DNA of 5,537 bases from Desulfobacterales bacterium (GTDB lineage Bacteria > Desulfobacterota > Desulfobacteria > Desulfobacterales > Desulfobacteraceae): assembly GCA_022361535.1 (NCBI GenBank), contig JAKSAU010001250.1, positions 1 through 5,537 on the forward strand. Reading direction: 5' to 3'. The position numbers and the translations under genes were made by a program. The notes beneath the pieces are model-generated. The model was not told the DNA's origin. It ran no database searches and was given only the letters and a program-made list of their open reading frames with translations. Shown in pieces: positions 1-5,440 of this stretch. Every line of letters begins with the position of its first letter. Position 1 is the first letter of the stretch.

Positions 1-132
1 CGCGTTGAGCGCCCCATCAATCTCATCAATAAGTGAAGATGTTACCCCTTTTTGTCCTACAAAGGCAGACGGGTTAAGTTTATGGGCCAAGCCCCTGAGA
101 TATTTACGTTGTGATCCTTTTAACTCTGTCAC
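1..132 (-). CDS. yhbY: YhbY-like RNA-binding protein (CRS1/YhbY domain), N-terminal part, cut by the window edge
   Basis: Forty-four codons are open from a GTG start at 132 to the left edge, so the C-terminal half is missing. The N-terminus has the family pattern: a basic start with QRKYLRGLAHKLNP, then FVGQKGVT, then an acidic helix LIDEIDGAL. This matches the KQ(K/R)xxLKGLAHxLKPxxxxGxxGLT layout of E. coli YhbY, a small KH-like protein that binds pre-50S ribosomal particles and helps large-subunit assembly. The start is set by AAGGA (TCCTT at 139-143 on the plus strand) 6 nt upstream of GTG; the ATG overlapping it is followed directly by a stop. It lies 159 nt downstream of the GGDEF gene on the same strand and could be its own unit; I see no clear terminator or promoter in the gap. 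The identification rests on the N-terminal half only. Confidence 0.8.
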   Translation of the reverse strand, partial: MTELKGSQRKYLRGLAHKLNPSAFVGQKGVTSSLIDEIDGALNA

Positions 133-291
133 ATTTATTCCTTAACGTATTGGTTTAAATTCCGGGATATTATCACAAACCCACTCCAATGAACAGACAA
201 AGGAAAACTTTAGACCAGCAACTTTTTTATTTACAGGTTCTATCTTTTCCCCAAAATCTAAAAATTCAACTTCGAATATTATATAAGCTGA

Positions 292-1407
292 TTATCCGCA
301 CACTAGATTTCGGCCACTATGCTTTGCTTTATAAAGATTATTATCTGCCATGGCAATCAGGTCCTCTTCAGACATACCAAGTTCAGGTATAACACTTGCC
401 ACTCCCAGACTAACTGTCAGTGCAATATCTGCCTGCCCATACCGCGGGTTCATTGTCTCTACTTTTTGCCTAATTTTCTCTGCCACAGCAAGCGCTTGTT
501 CATTAGTGCTGCTTGGCAGAATCACGGCAAATTCTTCCCCGCCGTAACGGGCAACCGTATCTGTTTCTCTTCTTACATTTTCTTTGAGTAAAGTTGAGAT
601 ACGCCGAAGGCATTCATCTCCGATAAGATGTCCGTGCCTGTCATTGATTTTCTTGAAATGATCAATATCAATAAACAGCAAAGACAAGTGGGATCGACTC
701 CTGAGGCCCCGTTTCATCTCCTGTTTCAATGTTTGGTCAAAAAACACCCTGTTTTTCAGACTTGTCAGTCCGTCAAGTGTATTTAATTGTTCCAGTTCGG
801 CGGCGTACTCTTTAATTAAAAAAGAAGCATCCAGCGCTTGCCAGTATTCTTGGTGTTGATTTTTGGTGACTGCAACCATTCCAATCCAGTAAACCCCAAA
901 AATAATACCAACAGATACATTATGACCATCGGATAAAAGTAAAACAACACCTCCGGGAGCAAGAAGCCCTGTTAACAGCCCCAATGTCAGCAGCCTGCTT
1001 GGAACCAATGCCGACACTCCCCCGCCGGTCAGGCCGGCTGTGGCCACCATGAATGCCAACCCCATATAATCGAATTCCGGCTTAACAAACGTCAACGCGG
1101 AAAAGCCACCCCAAACCAGTGCCGTGATCCAGACAACGGGATAAAATAAAGCTTTCCACAACGTTTGACTTTTTTGAAATATCCAGTCGAACTTCAGAAT
1201 CAACCAGACCCTGACCCCTGCAAGCAGTATTAAAGTCAACGTCATCCATAAACAGGGCTTCGGGCTGTTCTCGTAGAATCCGTGAGGAATAATAATTGAA
1301 AACCAAATGATCAGATAAATATAGCAGCCTGTAATGGAGCGTTTAGATATGTCCCTATTCGCCTGAAAGGTCTTTTCTTCAGCAATATCGAACTGAGATC
1401 TGTCCAT
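292..1407 (-). CDS. Membrane-bound GGDEF diguanylate cyclase
   Basis: A 371-residue protein that should make c-di-GMP from two GTP at the inner face of the membrane. Residues about 26-180 hold roughly six hydrophobic segments (near 26-41, 53-71, 86-105, 115-133, 138-157, 163-180) with no recognised sensor motif. A short linker helix (about 190-210) leads into a complete GGDEF domain: LDGLTSLKNR at 211-220, the metal-binding FIDIDHFKKIND at 245-256, the active-site signature RYGGEEF at 287-293, and a late LYKAKHSGRN at 358-367. An RxxD inhibitory site (R280-D283) lies five residues before GGEEF, so product feedback inhibition is expected. No EAL domain follows. ATG at 1405-1407 is the only plausible start, because a TGA is in frame 12 nt upstream; the ribosome site is weak (GGA 5 nt away, AGAGGA about 15 nt away). 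It is probably last in the operon with the cysteine-cluster and HD-GYP genes, 37 nt after the former. The input signal is unknown. Confidence 0.93.
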   Translation of the reverse strand: MDRSQFDIAEEKTFQANRDISKRSITGCYIYLIIWFSIIIPHGFYENSPKPCLWMTLTLILLAGVRVWLILKFDWIFQKSQTLWKALFYPVVWITALVWGGFSALTFVKPEFDYMGLAFMVATAGLTGGGVSALVPSRLLTLGLLTGLLAPGGVVLLLSDGHNVSVGIIFGVYWIGMVAVTKNQHQEYWQALDASFLIKEYAAELEQLNTLDGLTSLKNRVFFDQTLKQEMKRGLRSRSHLSLLFIDIDHFKKINDRHGHLIGDECLRRISTLLKENVRRETDTVARYGGEEFAVILPSSTNEQALAVAEKIRQKVETMNPRYGQADIALTVSLGVASVIPELGMSEEDLIAMADNNLYKAKHSGRNLVCG

Positions 1408-1444
1408 AATATCCGTTAGTCATCCTCTAAAAGGAGAATTTTTA

Positions 1445-1936
1445 CTATGCAGTAATCTGGTAAAACGCCTCTTCCATCTTTGTTCGCATATTTTTTATCT
1501 GCTCTGTAAGTCCTGCCAGGTGCGGATATTCTGACATTGTTTTTTGATCCGGGCAAAAATACCAAGTACAGATAAACGGCCGCTCTTGACGCACAAGTTT
1601 GCAGCCTTGATCTCCCAGTTGGCTGCATTGGTTTCCTGAAAGCACAACATTTTTTTGAATCTGTTGTTCAGGCATTTCTACAGGCCCGAAATACAGATAA
1701 AGCAAATCCTGAAAATCATACCAGATGGTCGCTCGAACACAACAATTATCCAGGCATTCGGGACAGGTAAACTGGCAGGCACGATCCAAAAACGGTTTCA
1801 TTTCAGTAAATAAAAGATATATATTTTCAGCAGCTTCCCTTACAGGCTCAAGCTCTCTGCTACGGGCGCTATTTACCTGATCAAAAAAACGTAAAACTTC
1901 TTTAAATTCGGAAGGATCTTGCCATGGAATGGTCAT
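1445..1936 (-). CDS. Small CxxCxxCC-type (YkgJ-like) cysteine-cluster protein, putative Zn/Fe chelator
   Basis: A 163-residue soluble protein with nine cysteines in two groups. The first group is C54, C58, C61, C65 and C66 (PECLDNCC core); the second is C104, C112, C123 and C128 (QCSQLGDQGC, then RPFICTWYFC). The pairing of a CxxCxxxCC cluster with a later C-x(n)-GC-x(6)-RPxxCxxxxC block is the layout of the widespread UPF0153/YkgJ family, predicted to bind zinc or an Fe-S cluster and without an established reaction. The N-terminal 50 residues are helical and charged. I chose ATG at 1934-1936, with AAGGA 11 nt upstream (TCCTT at 1948-1952). The frame stays open to a TTG at 1996 that would overlap the HD-GYP gene by 23 nt and add 20 residues including two further cysteines; that start has no convincing ribosome site. 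It sits between a c-di-GMP phosphodiesterase and a cyclase, so a link to redox or metal signalling is possible but inferred only. Confidence 0.8.
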   Translation of the reverse strand: MTIPWQDPSEFKEVLRFFDQVNSARSRELEPVREAAENIYLLFTEMKPFLDRACQFTCPECLDNCCVRATIWYDFQDLLYLYFGPVEMPEQQIQKNVVLSGNQCSQLGDQGCKLVRQERPFICTWYFCPDQKTMSEYPHLAGLTEQIKNMRTKMEEAFYQITA

Positions 1937-1973
1937 ACTCAAAGTGATCCTTGAGTATTTTGGGATAAATGCA

Positions 1974-3200
1974 TCATAGCAAGCCTGACAAATCAAAGCT
2001 TTCCGACTTATTCATTGTGATGATAAATCGTTTGAGCAACTCTACATCAAAACAATGGGACATCCCCTTATCCCTGAGCTTTACACGAGCCTCAACACGT
2101 TTATCAGCTTCTTGTTCCATCATTTCGCGTTCCCGAAGGCGGCGCAGCTTGGCCTCGTAATCATCTCTAACAATCGTGACCAATGGGGGCCCTATATTTT
2201 CACAGGCTTCAGCCTCAAATTTTTTCAAGGTATCCAGATAAGGATTGTCACCTGCCATGATCTTTAACGCTTCATAAGGGGTTTTCGCCCTTTTATAAGG
2301 ACGCTCAGATGTCAGGGCATCAAACACATCTGCAATATGACAGATTTTTGCAGGCAAAGGGATCTGATCTCCAACCAAGTTGCCTGGATATCCACTCCCG
2401 TCTTCATTTTCATGGTGGTATAAAATTGTCTGCATGGTTTCTTTTGGCAGCTTTTTTTCAAACAATAGGCTGATGCCATAAGAAGGGTGCGACTGCATGA
2501 GAAGGTATTCTAAATTGTCCAGGCGGCCGGGCTTATTGATCACATTTGTTGGTATTTTGACCTTGCCGATATCATGAAGACATCCTGCCACCGATGCCTG
2601 TAGCAACATCTCCTTTAAACGCGCCTTATCAGGAGAGCCGAAAAGGTCTTGGTTTGATTTTATAAAAACGGCTGAAAGCCAGCCGACTTTTACAGAATGG
2701 GTATGGGTATCGTAATCATGGCCAATGAGATTAGCGATTCCCTTAAGGGATTCAACACTTGATAAAAAATCAACCGCCTTTGAAATCAATTTCTCAAGGT
2801 TTTGAAGAATTCTATCTGAATCTGCTTCAAGGGAAAACTGTGAAGTGAAGGCACCCTTTATCACCTCGGTTGTCAAGGCAACCAGGATTTTTGTTTTCTC
2901 TTCAATACGAATTGTTTCATGGTTAAGTATAAATTTAAGGTTTTGCTTGGCATAACTTTTATACAAAAGGGCTTCATCTTTGTGGATGTAAATTTCTTCC
3001 CAGTTTTCAAGGATGTCCATCAGCCTCTGTTTATCAATGGTGGTCGTATCTACAAGCAGGCATCGGAACCGAAACAAACCGTCTTTGCGGGGATATCTTT
3101 CAAACAACGAAAAATCTGTGAGAGATTCAGGATTGATGGATAAGGGATCAATGGCAATAAAAGAACTGCCGTTGTCAAAATACTCTGCTGCCATCCCCAT
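1974..3200 (-). CDS. HD-GYP domain c-di-GMP phosphodiesterase
   Basis: A 408-residue cytoplasmic protein predicted to hydrolyse c-di-GMP to pGpG or GMP at a metal centre. The N-terminal 150 residues resemble the unnamed domain that often precedes HD-GYP in this phylum (acidic and hydrophobic, no membrane segment). The HD-GYP domain spans about 155-345. It shows THTHSVKVG (165-173, first metal histidine region), HDIGK (209-213), the H of QSHPSYG (238), HHENEDGSGYPG (262-273, the defining HHExxDGxGYP signature) and ADVFDALTSERPYK (290-303). All metal and signature residues expected of an active enzyme are visible. The tail (about 347-378) is rich in Arg and Glu and probably a coiled coil. ATG at 3198-3200 has AAGGAG 7 nt upstream. 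It is first in a leftward group with the cysteine-cluster protein and the GGDEF cyclase, and divergent from the arsR-hgcAB operon. I found no convincing promoter for it in the 223-nt divergent region. Confidence 0.93.
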   Translation of the reverse strand: MGMAAEYFDNGSSFIAIDPLSINPESLTDFSLFERYPRKDGLFRFRCLLVDTTTIDKQRLMDILENWEEIYIHKDEALLYKSYAKQNLKFILNHETIRIEEKTKILVALTTEVIKGAFTSQFSLEADSDRILQNLEKLISKAVDFLSSVESLKGIANLIGHDYDTHTHSVKVGWLSAVFIKSNQDLFGSPDKARLKEMLLQASVAGCLHDIGKVKIPTNVINKPGRLDNLEYLLMQSHPSYGISLLFEKKLPKETMQTILYHHENEDGSGYPGNLVGDQIPLPAKICHIADVFDALTSERPYKRAKTPYEALKIMAGDNPYLDTLKKFEAEACENIGPPLVTIVRDDYEAKLRRLREREMMEQEADKRVEARVKLRDKGMSHCFDVELLKRFIITMNKSESFDLSGLL

Positions 3201-3207
3201 GAACTTA

Positions 3208-3213
3208 CTCCTT
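3208..3213 (-). promoter_or_regulatory. Shine-Dalgarno site of the HD-GYP gene
   Basis: The minus strand reads AAGGAG 7 nt before the ATG at 3200, a near-ideal ribosome site. It fixes this start over the second in-frame ATG two codons later. Confidence 0.85.
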
Positions 3214-3356
3214 TATTTCTGATCCGGACATTCAACAGAAATAGAAGAAAACCGTAAAAAGTGTTAAATAAATTACCAGACAAACACCTTTAAGTAAAGT
3301 GAAATACGGGTTTACAAAAGATTTGCATAACCTTGGAGTTGGATTGATTTTTTATA

Positions 3357-3385
3357 TTGACATAAATTAGCTTCTCCTTTATCGT
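3357..3385 (+). promoter_or_regulatory. Predicted sigma-70 promoter of arsR-hgcA-hgcB
   Basis: A perfect -35 TTGACA (3357-3362) is followed after 17 nt by TATCGT (3380-3385, four of six matches to TATAAT). The start of transcription would fall near 3392, giving a leader of about 30 nt before arsR. The -10 hexamer lies wholly inside the left arm of the inverted repeat at 3379-3405, so a protein bound there would block RNA polymerase. The element is predicted by eye; no start site is known. Confidence 0.6.
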
Positions 3386-3405
3386 TCATTCACGATTAAC
3401 GATAA
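3379..3405. promoter_or_regulatory. Inverted repeat, candidate ArsR operator
   Basis: TTATCGTT (3379-3386) and AACGATAA (3398-3405) form a perfect 8-bp inverted repeat with an 11-nt spacer. Allowing one bulged base, the arms extend to CTCC (3374-3377) against GGAG (3406-3409), which is part of the arsR ribosome site. A nested ATCGT/ACGAT pair (3381-3385, 3391-3396 region) is also present. ArsR-family dimers bind such A/T-rich palindromes over their own promoters, and this one overlaps the predicted -10. Autoregulation by the adjacent gene product is the natural inference. Confidence 0.6.
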
Positions 3406-3423
3406 GGAGTTATTCAAAAAAAT

Positions 3424-3690
3424 ATGACAACAGATCAACTGGCAAAGATATTCAAAGCACTTGGCCATCCAACGCGACTTAAAATTGTCGAACACCTGAT
3501 CAGTATAAATACCTGCGTTTGCGGTGAAATCGTGGATATTTTCCCGTATTCCCAGTCCACTATCAGCCAGCATTTAAAGCACTTAAAAGAAGCTGGGATT
3601 GTCTGCGGAGAAATTGACGGGCCAAAAACCTATTTTTGTGTGGATAAAACCATATTGGAAAAATTTAAAACATATATCAACAACTTATAA
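3424..3690 (+). CDS. ArsR-family winged-helix regulator, first gene of the hgcAB operon
   Basis: An 88-residue DNA-binding protein with the ArsR/SmtB fold order: helix FKALGHPTRLKIVEHL (10-25), a Cys pair TCVCGEIVD (30-38) placed like the ELCVCDL metalloid site of ArsR, the recognition helix QSTISQHLKHLKEAGIV (44-60), and a beta wing ending TYFCVD (69-74). Cysteines are C31, C33, C61 and C72; C31 and C33 could bind a soft metal or metalloid, though the ligand cannot be told from sequence. AAGGAG (3404-3409) lies 14 nt before the ATG, somewhat far. hgcA starts 12 nt after its stop, so the genes should be co-transcribed. ArsR-like genes are known just upstream of hgcAB in other mercury methylators, including co-transcription in Pseudodesulfovibrio. 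It probably represses the operon through the inverted repeat upstream. Confidence 0.9.
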   Translation: MTTDQLAKIFKALGHPTRLKIVEHLISINTCVCGEIVDIFPYSQSTISQHLKHLKEAGIVCGEIDGPKTYFCVDKTILEKFKTYINNL

Positions 3691-3702
3691 ACAAGGAGTA
3701 CC

Positions 3703-4857
3703 ATGACAGACAAAGAAAAATCCGGGTTGTCCACCTCAGGCGTCTCATTGATGCCGTCCATGGAATCGACAATGTGTGATGCCTTGCCCGATGAAACCGG
3801 GCATGAACGCCCAGGCTACACCCTTTGCCACTGGGTGGACGAGTTTTTGGAAACCCCGGTTGGAGACGTTCCAAGGATCAGCACCCAATTAGACCGCAGG
3901 GACAGGATATCAACAGCCATTGTCAGGTGTGGGATCAATCGTTACCGCTATACCGTAACGCCGGGACTTTATGCTGTAGGCAATCCCCATAAGGATTCTG
4001 AAGTACTTGTGACAGCCAATTTCAAACTGACTTTTGACCACCTGAGAAAGGAGTTGGACGACATTGATGCCTGGATATTAGTTCTTGATACCAAGGGAAT
4101 CAATGTATGGTGTGCTGCAGGAAAAGGCACTTTCGGCACAAGTGAACTGGTCTCTCGGATACAAAAGGTAAAGCTTGACCAGGTTGTGGATCATAAACGA
4201 TTAATTTTACCCCAGTTAGGTGCAACAGGCGTCTCTGCAAAAAAAGTCAAGTCAGATTCCGGGTTCAGGGTGATTTACGGACCTGTCAAAGCCTCTGATC
4301 TGCCGCGTTTTTTAAAAAACAAGCGTAAAGCTGACCCTGATATGAGAAAGGTGAGTTTTACATTTTTAGAGCGGCTGATTCTGACCCCGGTTGAAATACA
4401 GATCGCTGTCAAACCGGCCCTGATCACAGCCCTTATCCTGTTTGTTTTTTCAGGTTTCGGTCCTGGTATTTTCTCTTTTGGAGCTGCCTGGGAAAGGGGA
4501 ATAATCGCTTTAGGCGCACTTACAGCAGGCATATTCTCAGGTGCTGTTGTCACCCCTGCCCTTCTGCCATTTATACCGGTTAGGGAATTTGCCCTAAAAG
4601 GTATTATTACCGGCAGCGTGACCGGCCTGCTTTTGCTTGCAGCACTACCCGGTAATGGAACTGCCCAAGGTATTGCACCTTCAATGGCCCTATTCTTGTT
4701 TACCACAACCATTAGTTCTTTCTTGGCCATGAATTTTACCGGCACAACCCCATTTACATCTCCCTCCGGGGTTGAAAAAGAAATGAAAAGATATATTCCC
4801 GCCCAATTATTAGGCATCCTCGCATCAAGCGGTTTCTGGATTTATGGGGCATTTTAA
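3703..4857 (+). CDS. hgcA: HgcA, corrinoid protein of mercury methylation
   Basis: A 384-residue membrane protein that transfers a methyl group from a cobalamin cofactor to Hg(II), working with HgcB. The globular cobalamin-binding domain is about residues 50-205, with the diagnostic cap-helix motif N134-V-W-C137-A-A-G-K141 followed by GTFGTSEL; C137 is the expected axial ligand of cobalt. Five hydrophobic segments follow (near 236-252, 265-285, 298-315, 326-344, 366-382), as in the family. The loop FTGTTPFTSPSGVEKEMKR (345-363) between the last two is another hgcA hallmark. These features separate it from the related carbon monoxide dehydrogenase corrinoid protein CfsA/CdhD, which lacks the membrane part. 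ATG has AAGGAG (3693-3698) 4 nt upstream. Compared with Pseudodesulfovibrio mercurii ND132 HgcA (motif Cys at 93), the N-terminus is about 44 residues longer and carries C25 and C42; later starts at M17, M20 or M24 lack as good a ribosome site. It is followed after 20 nt by hgcB. Confidence 0.96.
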   Translation: MTDKEKSGLSTSGVSLMPSMESTMCDALPDETGHERPGYTLCHWVDEFLETPVGDVPRISTQLDRRDRISTAIVRCGINRYRYTVTPGLYAVGNPHKDSEVLVTANFKLTFDHLRKELDDIDAWILVLDTKGINVWCAAGKGTFGTSELVSRIQKVKLDQVVDHKRLILPQLGATGVSAKKVKSDSGFRVIYGPVKASDLPRFLKNKRKADPDMRKVSFTFLERLILTPVEIQIAVKPALITALILFVFSGFGPGIFSFGAAWERGIIALGALTAGIFSGAVVTPALLPFIPVREFALKGIITGSVTGLLLLAALPGNGTAQGIAPSMALFLFTTTISSFLAMNFTGTTPFTSPSGVEKEMKRYIPAQLLGILASSGFWIYGAF

Positions 4858-4877
4858 ATAAAGGAAAAGGCAATACA

Positions 4878-5168
4878 ATGAAAGATTTTAGACATTACGA
4901 GGATGTGGCCACACTGGTCTTAGACAAAGACTTGTGCGTCGGATGCACGCTTTGCACCCAGGTCTGCCCCCATCAGGTTCTTGAAATGCAGGATACAAAG
5001 GCGGATATTGTTGATTTTAATGCCTGCATGGAATGCGGTGCCTGCGTGCAAAACTGTCCGACCGGGGCATTGAATGTCAGCCCCGGGGTTGGCTGAGCCG
5101 CCTATATTATCCAGGTCTGGATAAAAGGAAAAGAAAATGCTTCCTGCGGCGACGGCGGATGCTGTTGA
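4878..5168 (+). CDS. hgcB: HgcB, ferredoxin partner of HgcA, with predicted selenocysteine at residue 73 (in-frame TGA 5094-5096)
   Basis: A 96-residue 2x[4Fe-4S] ferredoxin thought to reduce the HgcA corrinoid and pass Hg(II) to it. Cluster motifs are C20-x2-C23-x2-C26-x3-C30-P and C50-MEC53-GAC56-x3-C60-P. The frame then meets TGA at codon 73, in SPGVG-(TGA)-AAYIIQVW, exactly where HgcB has its strictly conserved Cys73 (GVGCAAYII in ND132 as I recall it). Reading on gives a normal tail ending C90-GDGG-C95-C96 and a TGA at 5166-5168; ND132 HgcB has 95 residues and ends in the same Cys-Cys pair. A SECIS-like hairpin follows the first TGA, so I read codon 73 as selenocysteine. A plain gene caller would report only 72 residues (to 5096) and lose both mercury-handling elements. 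The start ATG has AAAAGG 7 nt upstream. The alternative is a TGC-to-TGA nonsense mutation or base-call error; the hairpin and intact downstream frame argue against it. Confidence 0.93.
5094..5096 (+). other. In-frame TGA read as selenocysteine codon of hgcB
   Basis: This TGA replaces the conserved Cys73 codon (TGC or TGT in ordinary hgcB). Downstream codons keep the family sequence for 23 residues without another stop. Recoding needs SelA, SelB, SelC and SelD, none of which is in the window; many Desulfobacterota have them. Confidence 0.85.
5097..5124 (+). promoter_or_regulatory. Bacterial SECIS element of hgcB
   Basis: TTATCCA (5107-5113) and TGGATAA (5118-5124) pair perfectly over 7 bp around the tetraloop GGTC (5114-5117). 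The loop begins 17 nt after the TGA. In E. coli fdhF the SECIS also has an A-GGUC-U apical loop, starting 18 nt after its UGA, and the loop guanines are contacted by SelB. Here the hairpin lies inside the coding frame and encodes IIQVWIK, so it satisfies both constraints. The bulged U of the E. coli stem is not evident. Function is inferred from structure and position. Confidence 0.82.
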
Positions 5169-5179
5169 TCTATTTATTT

Positions 5180-5207
5180 AGTGTTACACGAGATCTTTTT
5201 TAACACT
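5180..5207. repeat. Short inverted repeat after hgcB
   Basis: AGTGTTA (5180-5186) and TAACACT (5201-5207) are perfect 7-bp inverted arms with a 14-nt spacer that contains a run of six T together with the right arm. It starts 11 nt after the hgcB stop. It could be a weak 3' hairpin of the mRNA. Its right arm shares CACT with the left arm of the larger palindrome at 5204-5297, so the two structures exclude each other. Confidence 0.45.
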
Positions 5208-5297
5208 CAGGCTTGTTTGTGCCCGAAAAAGGCATTAGGCGTATTTTCTGTAAAAATCCGTCTGATGCCGTCTTCTTAAAACAAACGAACCTAAGTG
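5204..5297. repeat. Long imperfect palindrome (about 94 nt), possible palindromic element or structured RNA
   Basis: Outer arms of 17 nt (5204-5220 and 5281-5297) pair with two C/A mismatches and one G-T wobble. They enclose a second, stronger stem: GGCATTAGGCG (5231-5241) with CGTCTGATGCC (5259-5269), all 11 positions paired if two G-T wobbles are allowed. That stem is extended after one mismatch by ATTTT/AAAAT (5243-5247, 5253-5257) around the loop CTGTA. No open reading frame of note lies here. Nested symmetry on this scale suggests a small palindromic mobile repeat (REP or MITE-like) or a folded 3' transcript end. No target-site duplication was identified. Confidence 0.55.
5225..5275. terminator. 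Candidate (bidirectional) transcription terminator after arsR-hgcAB
   Basis: The inner hairpin at 5231-5269 is followed on the plus strand by TCTTCTT, a moderate U-rich tail for ending the hgcAB transcript. On the minus strand the same hairpin is followed by TTTTTC (5225-5230), a better intrinsic tail, although no minus-strand gene enters from the right inside this window. The hairpin is 63 nt beyond the hgcB stop. Confidence 0.5.
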
Positions 5298-5404
5298 CCC
5301 AAACGACAATACGTTCATTTGATGTTGCTACCGATAATTAACCCTCCCGGATTATAAAGGAACATATTTTGGCGAACCCTTAAGTATGCTCCATAATAAA
5401 ACTA

Positions 5405-5433
5405 TTGACACCAGTGTTTAGCAAGTATACACT
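5405..5433 (+). promoter_or_regulatory. Predicted sigma-70 promoter of the MarR-like gene
   Basis: TTGACA (5405-5410, perfect -35) is followed after 17 nt by TACACT (5428-5433, four of six). Transcription would start about 7 nt later, at or within a base or two of the ATG at 5441. No Shine-Dalgarno sequence is present before that ATG. Confidence 0.6.
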
Positions 5434-5440
5434 CATCACC

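Noticed and set aside
262..280. Short hairpin ATTC/GAAT with a T-run on the minus strand after the GGDEF gene, as a terminator.
   Set aside because: Only 4 bp of A/T-rich stem; too weak to call.
1937..1996. TTG start giving the cysteine-cluster protein 20 more residues with CQAC.
   Set aside because: No convincing ribosome site, and it overlaps the HD-GYP gene; ATG at 1936 has AAGGA upstream. The extra cysteine pair keeps this only as a weak alternative.
3289..3300. Small CTTT/AAAG repeat in the divergent region as an operator.
   Set aside because: Four-base A/T-rich arms are expected by chance in this sequence.
4275..4817. A 180-codon open frame on the minus strand.
   Set aside because: It is the antisense shadow of the hgcA membrane region, with no family-like sequence and no ribosome site.
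5094..5096. hgcB as a pseudogene or truncated 72-residue protein.
   Set aside because: The downstream frame keeps conserved residues and the terminal Cys-Cys, total length matches the family, and a SECIS-type hairpin sits at the proper distance.
5137..5181. A 14-codon reading frame starting ATG at 5137 with a strong AAAAGGAAAAG ribosome-like site in front.
   Set aside because: It lies in another frame inside the hgcB tail, which is supported by family sequence over its whole length. The purine-rich stretch is explained by the Lys-Gly-Lys-Glu codons.
5369..5391. TGGC followed by GC spacing resembling a sigma-54 promoter.
   Set aside because: The distance between GG and GC is 15 nt instead of 10, so it does not fit.
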